This document shows positions 29,964 to 38,919 of a stretch of DNA of 64,000 nt, piece after piece. Below the pieces are notes generated by a model. It had not been told where the DNA came from. It made no database searches and saw nothing but the letters and a program-made list of their open reading frames with translations. The position numbers were made by a program, and so were the translations under genes. The stretch's first letter is position 1. The number at the start of each line of letters is the position of its first letter. The stretch spans positions 1 through 64,000 of the forward strand of contig NZ_JXQI01000062.1 in NCBI RefSeq assembly GCF_000834015.1, written 5' to 3'. Source of the DNA: Prevotella pectinovora (GTDB taxonomy: Bacteria > Bacteroidota > Bacteroidia > Bacteroidales > Bacteroidaceae).

Positions 29964-32384
29964 TTATTTTACCACTTTCAGCCGTGCGAATTTTACGAGC
30001 AGTTGCTTGGTTCCCAAGTTGTTGAATCTCACTGTGGCCTTGCAGTTTTCTCCTGTTCCTTCTATTCTCTCTATCGTACCCAAGCCGAAGCGTGAATGCT
30101 CCACCAGGGCTCCCTCTCTCAGCTCTCCGCCTGGCGTTGTCACCTGCGATAGGGCAGGGGCGTTGTTCTGTGTCGTTTGTGAGGTGTTGGCATAAGGGCT
30201 GCCGTATGCCGAAGTTGCGTTGCCGGAACTTATCCTCTTGTATTTTCCGAAGCTGTTAGGGGCGCCGTTTGTTGTGCTGCTGCCGTTTTCTCTCTTCAAG
30301 TATGTGTTTGCCGCCTGCCTTCTGCCGAAGAATGCGCTGCGGCTCTCGCCGTATGGGGCGCTGGAACTCTTTGCTCCGTATGATGATGCGGGCGATGATG
30401 TGAATCCTGTGCCGTTCGTCATGTCGTTCACCAACAGCAGACTGCGGTCTATGTCTCTGATGAATCTGCTCGGTGTGTCGAATTCCATCTTTCCGTAGCG
30501 GTATCTGTTTCTTGCGCATGATAGGGTGCAGCTTTTCTCCGCCCTTGTGATAGCCACGTATAGTAGTCGGCGCTCTTCTTCCAGTTCCCGCTGTGAGTTC
30601 AGCGCCATGGGGCTCGGGAATATGTTCTCTTCCAGTCCCACTATGAACACGTGTGGGAATTCCAGTCCCTTGGCGCTGTGTATCGTCATCAGGTTCACTT
30701 TCTTCTGCGTGTCGTCTTCTGAGCTTTCCAGATCAGTAAGAAGCGACACCTCCTGCAGGAAGTCTGTGATAAGAATGTTTCGCTGCTGTTCGGCATCGTC
30801 TTTGCGGCTTTCCACAAAGTCTTGCAGACTGTTCAGGAATTCCTCCAGGTTCTCCTGTCTGGCGATGCTCTCCGGTTCTTTGTCAGCATATAGTTCGGCA
30901 GCTATTCCGCTCTCCTTTATTATGTCGTAGCCCAGTGAGTATGCGTCGTCGGTCTGTATTCTTTCTATGAATGAAGCGATGAGCAGCCTAAAGGCCTCAG
31001 TCTTCTTCAGCGTTGCCGCTCCCAGGTTGAGTCCCGAATGCTGTGGCGCATTTATCACGCTCCAGAGGCTTGTGCCCGCGGTGGCTGCCGCTGCCGTTAT
31101 CTTCTGCATCGTAGTGTTTCCGATACCCCTTGCCGGATAGTTTATCACCCTCTTGAGCGCTTCTTCGTCGTCGGGGTTTGCCACGAGTCTGAAGTATGCT
31201 ATCACGTCTTTTATCTCCTTTCGCTGATAGAAGCTCAGTCCGCCGTAGATTTTGTATGGCATACTGCTTTTCCTGAGCGCCTCCTCAAACGACCGGCTTT
31301 GTGCGTTGGTTCTGTATAGAATGGCGAATTCGTTGTAGTCGCATCCTTGCTTTTTCATTGTGCGCTTTATCTCGCTGCATACTATCGACGCCTCTTCCTT
31401 GTCGCTGTATGCCATATTGAGCAGCAGCTTCTCTCCCTCGTCGTTTTCGCTGAACACGTCTTTCTTTATCTGTCTCATGTTGTGGCGTATCAGGCTGTTT
31501 GCCGCTGCCACTATTCTCTTCGTGCTGCGGTAGTTCTGTTCCAGCTTGAACACCTTTGTGCCCTTGAACGCCGTTTCGAATCCGAGCATGTTGTCGATGT
31601 TTGCCCCTCTGAAGGCGTAGATGCTCTGTGCGTCGTCACCCACGGCACATATCCTGTTGTGTCTACTTGCCAGCAGCGCCACGATTTTCTGTTGCACGGC
31701 ATTGGTGTCCTGATATTCGTCCACGAGGATGTATTCGAATGCCGTGGCGTATTTTTCCAGCACGTCAGGGTTTTCCTGCAGCAGCAGATATGTGTTGGTG
31801 AGCAGGTCGTCGAAGTCCATGGCGTTTGCCATTCTGCATCTTTCGCTATATGCCTTGTACACTTTTGCCACATCGGGCATGTGTGTCTCGAAGTCTCTCG
31901 TCATGATAGCCCTGTCGTTGGCGTAGTCGTCGGGCGTTATTATGTTGTTTTTCGCCATGTTTATCCTCGAAGCCACTGTTGATGGCTTATACACCTTGTC
32001 GTTGAGTCCGAGTTCTTTTATTATGGCTTTGATGAGGCTCTTCTGGTCGGCATCGTCGTAGATGGTGAAGTTCTGGCTGTATCCAATTCTTTCCGCCTCT
32101 ACGCGGAGTATTCTTGAAAACACGCTGTGGAAAGTTCCCATCCTGATGTATTGCGCCCTGTTATCGCCAGCTATTGCATTTATTCTTTGGCGCATTTCGT
32201 TTGCCGCCTTGTTCGTGAAGGTCAGCGCAAGGATGTTCCATGGCATGATGCCCTTTTCGAGCAGATATGCCACTTTGTATGTCAGCACGCGCGTCTTTCC
32301 CGAACCTGCTCCGGCTATTACCAGTGACGGTCCGTCGCAGTATTCTACTGCCGCTCTTTGGCTGTCGTTCAATTCGTGGGTCAT
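29964..32384 (-). CDS. pcrA: PcrA/UvrD-type ATP-dependent DNA helicase
   Basis: 806 residues. Helicase motifs in order: Q motif LNDSQRAAVEY, Walker A AGAGSGKTRVL (about 24-34), LTFTNKAANEMRQRI, Walker B VDEYQDTN, GDDAQSIYAFRGA, LEQNYRST, MTIHSAKGLEF and VAITRAEKSC. The last 50 residues (GALVEHSRFGLGTIERIEG) form the C-terminal Tudor-like region that contacts RNA polymerase in PcrA. Role: 3'-5' unwinding in nucleotide excision and transcription-coupled repair and in removal of recombinase filaments. A long Ser/Asn/Gly-rich linker (about 655-745) precedes the C-terminal domain. Confidence 0.94.
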   Translation of the reverse strand: MTHELNDSQRAAVEYCDGPSLVIAGAGSGKTRVLTYKVAYLLEKGIMPWNILALTFTNKAANEMRQRINAIAGDNRAQYIRMGTFHSVFSRILRVEAERIGYSQNFTIYDDADQKSLIKAIIKELGLNDKVYKPSTVASRINMAKNNIITPDDYANDRAIMTRDFETHMPDVAKVYKAYSERCRMANAMDFDDLLTNTYLLLQENPDVLEKYATAFEYILVDEYQDTNAVQQKIVALLASRHNRICAVGDDAQSIYAFRGANIDNMLGFETAFKGTKVFKLEQNYRSTKRIVAAANSLIRHNMRQIKKDVFSENDEGEKLLLNMAYSDKEEASIVCSEIKRTMKKQGCDYNEFAILYRTNAQSRSFEEALRKSSMPYKIYGGLSFYQRKEIKDVIAYFRLVANPDDEEALKRVINYPARGIGNTTMQKITAAAATAGTSLWSVINAPQHSGLNLGAATLKKTEAFRLLIASFIERIQTDDAYSLGYDIIKESGIAAELYADKEPESIARQENLEEFLNSLQDFVESRKDDAEQQRNILITDFLQEVSLLTDLESSEDDTQKKVNLMTIHSAKGLEFPHVFIVGLEENIFPSPMALNSQRELEEERRLLYVAITRAEKSCTLSCARNRYRYGKMEFDTPSRFIRDIDRSLLLVNDMTNGTGFTSSPASSYGAKSSSAPYGESRSAFFGRRQAANTYLKRENGSSTTNGAPNSFGKYKRISSGNATSAYGSPYANTSQTTQNNAPALSQVTTPGGELREGALVEHSRFGLGTIERIEGTGENCKATVRFNNLGTKQLLVKFARLKVVK

Positions 32385-32441
32385 TTCTTCTTTTCGTTGA
32401 TGGGTTTTCGTTGTTGAAACTTGTTGAGTGCCGTGTGTGCT

Positions 32442-33188
32442 TTATCTTTTTCTGTTGCGGTAGATTCCTCCGCTTGATGTTTCGGGGTTGATGTCTTCTC
32501 CCTCTTTTGGGAACGACGGTATGAATTTCATCTGCTGCTCTATTTGGCTGCGCCTTTTCCTCATGTATGGTCCAGGGTCTTTAGAGCTGAATTTCCTCGG
32601 GTTGGGCAGCGTTGCCGCTATCAGCGCACAGTCAGCCCTGCTCAGGTCGGCGGCAGTGGTCTGGAAGTTGTCCGTCGCCACGGCGTCTACTCCGTATATT
32701 CCGTCGCCCATCTCTATGGAGTTCAGATACACTTCCATTATCCTCTGCTTGCTCCACATGAATTCTATGAGCACCGTGAAGTATGCTTCGAATCCCTTTC
32801 TCACCCACGAGCGCCCTGGCCAAAGGAACACGTTTTTGGCTGTCTGCTGGCTTATTGTGCTTGCTCCGTGCTTCTTCTTGTTCGAGAGGTTGTGTATTGC
32901 AGCCTGCTCAATGGCTTTGTAGTCGAACCCGTGGTGTAGCAGGAATCTTTGGTCTTCGCTTGCCATCACAGCCACGGGCATGTGTGGCGATATCTTGTCG
33001 ATAGACACCCAGTGGTGGTGCATCTTCATTGTTTCGCCTTCTGCTGCCTGCTGGAAACATCTGATGAACATCAGTGGAGTGTAGTATACGGGCAGGAACC
33101 TGTATAGCACTACAACAAGAATGGTGGAGCCGAAGAAGGCTACCACCACCCATCGTATTATCTTGGTAATAATACCCAGTTTTTTCAT
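32442..33188 (-). CDS. mtgA: Monofunctional peptidoglycan transglycosylase
   Basis: 248 residues. One N-terminal membrane helix (about 10-32), then a family 51 glycosyltransferase domain: catalytic Glu78 in [14 protein letters not shown], then [53 protein letters not shown]. It has no penicillin-binding domain and matches the monofunctional length. It polymerises lipid II into glycan strands at the inner membrane. In a leftward run between the OmpA lipoprotein and pcrA. Confidence 0.93.
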   Translation of the reverse strand: MKKLGIITKIIRWVVVAFFGSTILVVVLYRFLPVYYTPLMFIRCFQQAAEGETMKMHHHWVSIDKISPHMPVAVMASEDQRFLLHHGFDYKAIEQAAIHNLSNKKKHGASTISQQTAKNVFLWPGRSWVRKGFEAYFTVLIEFMWSKQRIMEVYLNSIEMGDGIYGVDAVATDNFQTTAADLSRADCALIAATLPNPRKFSSKDPGPYMRKRRSQIEQQMKFIPSFPKEGEDINPETSSGGIYRNRKR

Positions 33189-33254
33189 TTTTCTTGTTTT
33201 GTTGACGAGTAAACGAAGGAAACTCTCATAGTCCTATCTATTATAGGTTTCCGT

Positions 33255-33956
33255 TTATTTCAGTGTTCCCTGCTGTGCTTCCTTCACCATTTCTTCGCTT
33301 GCATACATGTATATTTCCACGCGGCGGTTCTGCTGCTGTCCCTGTTTTGTCTCGTTTGAAGCTACAGGCGCTGTGCTTCCTTTTCCGGTGATGTTCTTGA
33401 ACTGTGAAGCTGTCACTCCGTTGCTCTTCATGAAGTTGACCACCGACTGTGCACGGCTTTCAGACAGCGCCATGTTCTTGTTGTCGCTCTCTGCGGCTGT
33501 GCAGTTTCTCCATCCCTGGTTGTCGGTGTGTCCGTATACGTCGATTGCGCAGGTGTTGTATTTCTTCATCAGGTTTGCCAGATCTGTCAGGTTTGTCTTG
33601 CTTGCCTGGCTCAGGTCAGCTGAACTTGTCTGGAAGAGCAGTCCGGAGTCGAATGTTATCTTCACCGCTTTTAGTCCGTTGGCGTCGGTCACTTCCTCCA
33701 CCTTTGCATTGTTCAGTTCCGCCTCGGCTTCAGCCTTCACTTTGTCCATGTGCTTGCCTATGAGCGCTCCGGCTCCTGTTCCCACGGCAGCTCCCAGCGC
33801 AGCTCCCACTGCGGTGTTGCCAGCCACTTTTCCGATTATCGCTCCCACGAGGGCTCCGCCTCCTGCTCCGATTAGTGCTCCGTTGCCTGTATTGTTTCCG
33901 CAGCTCACGATTGCCGCTGCACATAGTCCGATTGTCGCTACTTTGATTTTGTCCAT
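33255..33956 (-). CDS. OmpA-family lipoprotein with glycine zipper
   Basis: 233 residues. Signal peptide with lipobox IVSC (Cys19). Residues about 25-70 are a glycine-zipper segment (ALIGAGGGALVGAIIG, AALGAAVGTGAGALIG), often membrane-inserted. Residues about 110-220 are an OmpA C-terminal domain that binds peptidoglycan (VYGHTDNQG, ALSESRAQSVVNFMKSNGV, GKGSTAPVASN, RRVEIYMYA). Likely a cell-envelope tether related to YiaD. It has its own promoter (33990-34019). Confidence 0.9.
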   Translation of the reverse strand: MDKIKVATIGLCAAAIVSCGNNTGNGALIGAGGGALVGAIIGKVAGNTAVGAALGAAVGTGAGALIGKHMDKVKAEAEAELNNAKVEEVTDANGLKAVKITFDSGLLFQTSSADLSQASKTNLTDLANLMKKYNTCAIDVYGHTDNQGWRNCTAAESDNKNMALSESRAQSVVNFMKSNGVTASQFKNITGKGSTAPVASNETKQGQQQNRRVEIYMYASEEMVKEAQQGTLK

Positions 33957-33989
33957 TGTCGTATTATTTAGTCGTTATTCTTTGTCCTT

Positions 33990-34019
33990 GCAAATATATG
34001 GATTATTTTTCAATTCCAA
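33990..34019 (-). promoter_or_regulatory. Promoter of OmpA lipoprotein gene
   Basis: Minus-strand TTG (34017-34019), 18 bp, TATATTTGC (33990-33998), 34 bp upstream of the ATG. The spacing is at the short end. Confidence 0.55.
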
Positions 34020-34096
34020 GAATGTTGAATGTATAATTTTTCTAAACGTCCGTCTTCTCTTTCCTTGGTTCCTCCAATTGATATTTGGGTGAAAAT

Positions 34097-34223
34097 GTTG
34101 CATTGTTGCATGTTGCATTAAGCACTTTCCAAGGTATTAGAAAAATATTTTGGGAAATGTTTGTATATAAATAAAGGCATCCGCATGTCGGAAAGACCTT
34201 AATGCAACATGCAACAATGCAAC
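34097..34223. repeat. Perfect 26-bp inverted repeat, 75-nt loop
   Basis: The left arm (34097-34122) is made of GTTGCATT, GTTGCATG, TTGCATT and AAG. Its exact complement is at 34198-34223. CTTTCC and GGAAAG just inside extend the pairing. It lies in a 424-bp gap between two leftward genes with no coding frame I can support. Could be a large terminator, a MITE remnant or a structured RNA. Confidence 0.85.
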
Positions 34224-34380
34224 AAATCCGGCATACAAGGGCGCCGGAGTCATTGCTGGCCGTTTCCGTCGGGCAGACGTTTGTCGTGCAGTTCTCTCTT
34301 CCATACTGCCGTTTTGCAGATGCCAAATGGCTCAAATAAAATCGTAAACATCCCGTTTGCATTGCGGAAATGGGCGTGTG

Positions 34381-35181
34381 TTATCTCACGGTGATGTGGA
34401 AGCACCCCTGCTTCACCTCATATTTAATATAGCAGCGGTTTGCTACGCGCATGTCGCGCAGCACCTCGCTGAGCACCCATTTCAGGGTGTCGTTGCTCGT
34501 GGCCTTCATTTGTTTCCCTTCCGGGTCGTTCACCCTCGTGTAGCGGTTGTAGCAAATGTCGAATGTGGTGCCGTAGAGATGGCATGAGTTCTCTGTGGCG
34601 TTTCTGTTGGTGGTCCTGAGCCTTTCCACGTCTTCGCGCGTCCTCAATACGCTTGTCACGATACATTTGTGCAGCGGGATTCCCTTGATTGCCAGACTGT
34701 CCATAAACGACTGTCCGATGTCGCCCAGCAGGTTTGCGGCTCGTGGCACGAGATATGGCGTACTTCTCTTCAGCTTGTCGACGCAGAAGAACGGGTTGGC
34801 TCCGATATACACCAGTTCCTTGTGTCTCTTCTCGGCGTCGGCCCTGTTCAATACCGGTTTCACGCCATGCTCCTTGGCAGAGGCGAGCTGCACGTTGTTG
34901 CTGTCGGGGAAGGCGTCGCAGAAGCGCGGTACGCTGTATATGCGGTTCTTCACGATGTTTCCCTTTTCGTCGAAGAAACGTATTTCAGCCTTGACGCCCT
35001 TCTCTACGTCGTCGGCAAGAGCCGTTGCCGTCGGTGTGGCGAGAGTGTCGCCCGGCATCATCTCCTCTTTGCTTCCGCCTTCCGCTATTTTCGGAGATGT
35101 GCAGCGGATGATGGCAAGCACGGCCACGATGGTGAAGAATGCGAGGATATATTGTTTCTTTGTAATTTTCATGTCTTGCAT
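34381..35181 (-). CDS. DUF5715-like secreted protein
   Basis: 266 residues; the Met three codons in (MKITKKQY, 35172) is an equally good start. An N-terminal membrane segment ending in IIRC is a signal anchor or lipobox. The C-terminal half has VTSVLRTREDVERLR, then NRNATENSCHLYGTTFDICY, a pattern I associate with DUF5715 and loosely with the LAS/M15 metallopeptidase His-x6-Asp signature (H in CHLYG, D in TFDI). A second zinc His may be in the final GCFHITV. A cell-wall peptidase role is therefore possible but not shown. The opposite strand starts phoH, so this gene is divergently transcribed. Confidence 0.65.
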   Translation of the reverse strand: MQDMKITKKQYILAFFTIVAVLAIIRCTSPKIAEGGSKEEMMPGDTLATPTATALADDVEKGVKAEIRFFDEKGNIVKNRIYSVPRFCDAFPDSNNVQLASAKEHGVKPVLNRADAEKRHKELVYIGANPFFCVDKLKRSTPYLVPRAANLLGDIGQSFMDSLAIKGIPLHKCIVTSVLRTREDVERLRTTNRNATENSCHLYGTTFDICYNRYTRVNDPEGKQMKATSNDTLKWVLSEVLRDMRVANRCYIKYEVKQGCFHITVR

Positions 35182-35318
35182 TATGTAGTTCTTTTTTGCT
35201 GGCTTTTCCAGCTCGTCAACTTTTAATTTTGCAAAGGTAATGGAAATTTGTCGTTTAATATGTCGGCGGATGATAAAAATGTTGTAACTTTGCGGAACAT
35301 TTCATAAAATTTATATAG

Positions 35319-36266
35319 GTGATAGAAAAGCATATCATTTTGGAAGACATAGATCCCGTGGTGTTCTACGGCAGCAACAACGTTCATCTTCAGATGATAA
35401 GGTCGTTGTTCCCCAAGCTGCGTCTGTTGGCCCGGGACAATGTGGTGAGAGTGTTGGGCGACGAAGAGCAGATGGCAGCATTCGAGGAAGTGGCAGAGAA
35501 GATACGTCTTCACATCCTAAAATACAATTCCATCGCCGAAGCAGACATCCTGAATATCGTGAAGGGCAGACCTGCCGCCGACGACTCTTCCTCGGGTGTG
35601 GTGGTCTACAACATTTCCGGCAAGCCCATCAAGAGCCGCAGCGCCAACCAGCAGCAGCTCGTGGAAGCCTTCGAGAAGAGCGACATGATCTTCGCCGTGG
35701 GTCCTGCCGGCACCGGCAAGACCTATCTCAGCATCGCGCTCGCCGTAAGGGCACTCAAGGAGAAGAACGTGAAGAAGATAATCCTGTCGCGCCCCGCCGT
35801 GGAGGCAGGCGAGAAGCTCGGATTCCTGCCGGGCGACATGAAAGACAAGATAGACCCCTATCTGCAGCCCCTCTACGATGCGCTCGAAGACATGATACCC
35901 GCCGTGAAGCTTCAGGAGATGATGGAGAAACACGTGATACAGATAGCCCCGCTCGCCTTCATGCGAGGCAGGACGCTCAACGACGCCGTGGTTATACTCG
36001 ATGAGGCGCAGAACACCACCTCGGCACAGCTCCGCATGTTTCTCACCCGCATGGGATGGAATGCCAAGATGATAATCACCGGCGACATGACGCAGGTGGA
36101 CCTGCCGCGCGGCACGCAGAGCGGACTGCGCGAGGCGCTCGGTATCCTGGGCGGGGTGGAAGGTATCTCGGTGGTCAACCTGACACAGACCGACATTGTG
36201 CGCCACAAGCTAGTCACCAAGATAGTAAAGGCATACGAGAAATTCGACAAATCGAAGAAAGAATGA
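35319..36266 (+). CDS. phoH: PhoH-family ATPase
   Basis: 315 residues from a GTG start (no in-frame ATG precedes the conserved N-terminus IEKHIILEDIDP). A KH-like region (about 30-90) precedes the P-loop ATPase: Walker A GPAGTGKTYL (about 128-137), LSRPAVEAGEKLGFLPGDM, and Walker B ILDEAQNTT, then ITGDMTQVDLP. This is the PhoH/YbeZ type, linked to RNA metabolism and ribosome maturation in other bacteria. A -7 box TAACTTTGC sits at 35285-35293, without a clear -33. Confidence 0.9.
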   Translation: MIEKHIILEDIDPVVFYGSNNVHLQMIRSLFPKLRLLARDNVVRVLGDEEQMAAFEEVAEKIRLHILKYNSIAEADILNIVKGRPAADDSSSGVVVYNISGKPIKSRSANQQQLVEAFEKSDMIFAVGPAGTGKTYLSIALAVRALKEKNVKKIILSRPAVEAGEKLGFLPGDMKDKIDPYLQPLYDALEDMIPAVKLQEMMEKHVIQIAPLAFMRGRTLNDAVVILDEAQNTTSAQLRMFLTRMGWNAKMIITGDMTQVDLPRGTQSGLREALGILGGVEGISVVNLTQTDIVRHKLVTKIVKAYEKFDKSKKE

Positions 36267-36285
36267 TGATTTTTCAACTGCAATG

Positions 36286-36317
36286 TTGTCCGTTATGTTT
36301 AAAATAACTACATTTGC
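36286..36317 (+). promoter_or_regulatory. Promoter of the purC cluster
   Basis: TTG (36286-36288), 20 bp, TACATTTGC (36309-36317), giving a start near 36324 and a leader of about 56 nt before the purC ATG. It supports the ATG at 36380 and not the upstream in-frame Met at 36314. Confidence 0.7.
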
Positions 36318-36379
36318 AGACAATTATCACTTTGGCGATAACGACAAAGATTTATCTGACTTTTAATAAACATAAAGTA

Positions 36380-37333
36380 ATGAAAGCATTAACAAACACT
36401 GATTTTCATTTTGAAGGACAAAAGAGCGTATATCATGGAAAAGTACGCGACGTTTACAACATCGGCGACGACCTCATCGTGATGGTCGCCACAGACAGAA
36501 TCTCTGCTTTTGACGTAGTACTGCCAAAGGGAATCCCTTTCAAAGGTCAGGTGCTCAACCAAATTGCAGCAAAATTCCTTGACCATACAAACGACATCTG
36601 TCCAAACTGGAAATTGGCGACTCCAGACCCACAGGTCACCGTCGGTCTGAAGTGTGAAGGCTTCAGAGTGGAGATGATCATACGTTCCATCCTCACTGGT
36701 TCGGCATGGCGCGAATACCAGAAAGGCTGCCGCGAGCTGTGCGGAGTGAAACTCCCCGACGGAATGAAAGAGAACCAGCGCTTCCCGGAGCCGATCATCA
36801 CACCGACCACTAAGGCCGACGAGGGACACGACATGAACATCTCAAAGGAGGAAATCATCGCCCAGGGTATTGTTAGCGCAGAAGATTACGCCGTGATGGA
36901 AGACTATACGAGAAAGATCTTCGCCCGCGGACAGGAAATCGCAGCCCAGCACGGACTTATCCTCGTTGACACCAAATACGAGTTCGGAAAACGCGACGGC
37001 AAGGTCTACCTGATTGACGAAATACATACGCCAGACTCAAGCCGCTATTTCTATGCCGACGGATACGAGGAGAAATTCGCAAATGGCGAACCGCAGAAGC
37101 AGCTCTCGAAAGAGTTCGTACGCCAGTGGCTTATCGAACACAACTTCATGAACGAGCCGGGACAGGTGATGCCTGAAATCACCGACGAATACGCTGAGAG
37201 CGTGAGTGACAGATACATCGAGCTCTACGAGCACATCACAGGCGAGAAGTTCGACAAGGCTGCCGAGACAGGCGACATCGCGGCACGAATAGAGCGCAAC
37301 GTTGCAGAGTGGCTCGCTGCATACAAGAAATAA
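36380..37333 (+). CDS. purC: SAICAR synthetase
   Basis: 317 residues from the Met of [13 protein letters not shown]. Motifs: [28 protein letters not shown] in pieces ([15 protein letters not shown]), [29 protein letters not shown] and [12 protein letters not shown]. It joins aspartate to CAIR in purine synthesis. It is the eukaryote-like long form usual in Bacteroidetes. First of a rightward run with ubiE, aroE and purM. Confidence 0.94.
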   Translation: MKALTNTDFHFEGQKSVYHGKVRDVYNIGDDLIVMVATDRISAFDVVLPKGIPFKGQVLNQIAAKFLDHTNDICPNWKLATPDPQVTVGLKCEGFRVEMIIRSILTGSAWREYQKGCRELCGVKLPDGMKENQRFPEPIITPTTKADEGHDMNISKEEIIAQGIVSAEDYAVMEDYTRKIFARGQEIAAQHGLILVDTKYEFGKRDGKVYLIDEIHTPDSSRYFYADGYEEKFANGEPQKQLSKEFVRQWLIEHNFMNEPGQVMPEITDEYAESVSDRYIELYEHITGEKFDKAAETGDIAARIERNVAEWLAAYKK

Positions 37334-37372
37334 CATACACATCCCCCAAATACCACACGCGTCAAAAATATA

Positions 37373-38110
37373 ATGTACGGACAGGAAAAGATAAACCCAT
37401 ACGAGCAGAGCGGTCAGAAGGCAGCGCAAGTCGAGCAGATGTTCGATGCCGTGGCACATTCCTATGACACGCTGAACCACCGTCTCTCCTTCTGCATAGA
37501 CAAGTATTGGAGAAACCACGTGGTCAGGAAACTGCAGGCTGTCCGTTCCGCTGACTCTGTACTCGACGTGGCGACAGGCACCGGCGACCTCGCCATACTG
37601 GAAGCCAGGAAACTCAAACCGGGCAAAGTGGTGGGTATCGATATCTCAGAGGGCATGATGCAGGTGGGAAGAGAAAAAGTGAAAGCGGCAGCCCTGCAGG
37701 ATGTGATAAGTTTCCAGAGAGAAGACTGCCTCTCGATGACATTCCCAGACGCAAGCTTCGACGTGGTCACTGCAGCATTCGGCATACGGAACTTCCAGGA
37801 CCTCGAAGCTGGACTGAGAGAGATGTACAGAGTGCTCAAGCCCGGAGGCACACTCTGCGTGATAGAGCTCACAAGACCCGTACACTTCCCCGTGAAGCAG
37901 CTCTTCACGCTATATTCACATACGCTACTCCCCCTCTACGGGCGCATGATATCAAGAGACAAGAGCGCATACAAGTATCTCATAGCCACCATAGAAGCCT
38001 TTCCGCAAGGAGAGGTGATGGTGGAAATACTGAAGAAAACAGGATTCAGCACCGCCGGTTTCAAACGTCTTACGTTTGGAATCTGCACATGTTATACAGC
38101 AATAAAATAA
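37373..38110 (+). CDS. ubiE: Demethylmenaquinone methyltransferase
   Basis: 245 residues, class I SAM methyltransferase of the UbiE/MenG type: MFDAVAHSYDTLNHRLSF, VLDVATGTGDLAI (SAM loop), VVGIDISEGMM, FGIRNFQDLEAGLREMYRVLKPGG. In a menaquinone-using anaerobe it methylates demethylmenaquinone. It begins 39 bp after purC and 9 bp before aroE, so co-transcription is likely. Confidence 0.93.
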   Translation: MYGQEKINPYEQSGQKAAQVEQMFDAVAHSYDTLNHRLSFCIDKYWRNHVVRKLQAVRSADSVLDVATGTGDLAILEARKLKPGKVVGIDISEGMMQVGREKVKAAALQDVISFQREDCLSMTFPDASFDVVTAAFGIRNFQDLEAGLREMYRVLKPGGTLCVIELTRPVHFPVKQLFTLYSHTLLPLYGRMISRDKSAYKYLIATIEAFPQGEVMVEILKKTGFSTAGFKRLTFGICTCYTAIK

Positions 38111-38119
38111 TAATGACTT

Positions 38120-38872
38120 ATGGACAAGTATGGACTAATCGGTTATCCTCTCGTGCATTCATTCTCCAAGAGCTTCTTCAACGAGAAATTCCAGAATGAA
38201 GACATAGACGCAGAGTATATAAACTTCGAGATCAAGACAATCGATGACCTGCCCGAGGTGCTGGCGACGAATCCTGAACTCAAGGGACTCAACGTCACGA
38301 TACCCTACAAAGAGAAGGTGTTGAGCTTCCTCGACTATGTCAGCGTGGAGGCAAGAGCCATAGGCGCCGTCAATGTGATACGGGTGGAGAGCAAAGGCGA
38401 CGACACATTCCTCAGGGGATACAACAGTGATGTCATCGGCTTCACGAAGAGCATAGAGCCGCTGTTGGAAAGCCACCACAAAAAAGCCCTCATACTCGGC
38501 ACAGGAGGAGCGTCGAAAGCCGTAAACTACGGACTGAAGTCATTGGGGCTGGAAACGCTGCTCGTAAGCCGTTTCGAACGCCCGGGAACAATACAATATA
38601 AAGATGTGACACCTGAGGTGGTGAAGGAATACAACGTGATAGTGAACTGCACACCATGCGGACTCTATCCCCACACCGATGAATGCCCGGACCTGCCATA
38701 CGAAGCCATGGACAGCCACAACCTGCTCTACGATTTGCTCTACAACCCCGACGAAACACTCTTTATGAAGAAAGGTAAAGAACAAGGGGCAATGACGAAG
38801 AACGGACTGGAAATGCTGCTCCTGCAGGCTTTCGCAAGCTGGGACTTCTGGCATGGCAAAGACAAAGTGTGA
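38120..38872 (+). CDS. aroE: Shikimate dehydrogenase
   Basis: 250 residues. YGLIGYPLVHSFSKSFFNE (substrate site), LNVTIPYKEKV (catalytic Lys), ARAIGAVNVI, the NADP fold GTGGASKAVNYGL, VNCTPCGLYP and MLLLQAFASWDFW. It reduces 3-dehydroshikimate. The next gene after ubiE by 9 bp. At 250 residues it is a little shorter than E. coli AroE (272). Confidence 0.93.
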   Translation: MDKYGLIGYPLVHSFSKSFFNEKFQNEDIDAEYINFEIKTIDDLPEVLATNPELKGLNVTIPYKEKVLSFLDYVSVEARAIGAVNVIRVESKGDDTFLRGYNSDVIGFTKSIEPLLESHHKKALILGTGGASKAVNYGLKSLGLETLLVSRFERPGTIQYKDVTPEVVKEYNVIVNCTPCGLYPHTDECPDLPYEAMDSHNLLYDLLYNPDETLFMKKGKEQGAMTKNGLEMLLLQAFASWDFWHGKDKV

Positions 38873-38919
38873 GAACAGGCTAAGTTCCATTTATTAAGCA
38901 AATATAAAACAAGAACAAG

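Noticed and set aside
34042-34362. 106-codon minus-strand frame
   Set aside because: It runs through the 26-bp inverted repeat, is rich in Cys, and has no relation to known proteins that I can see.
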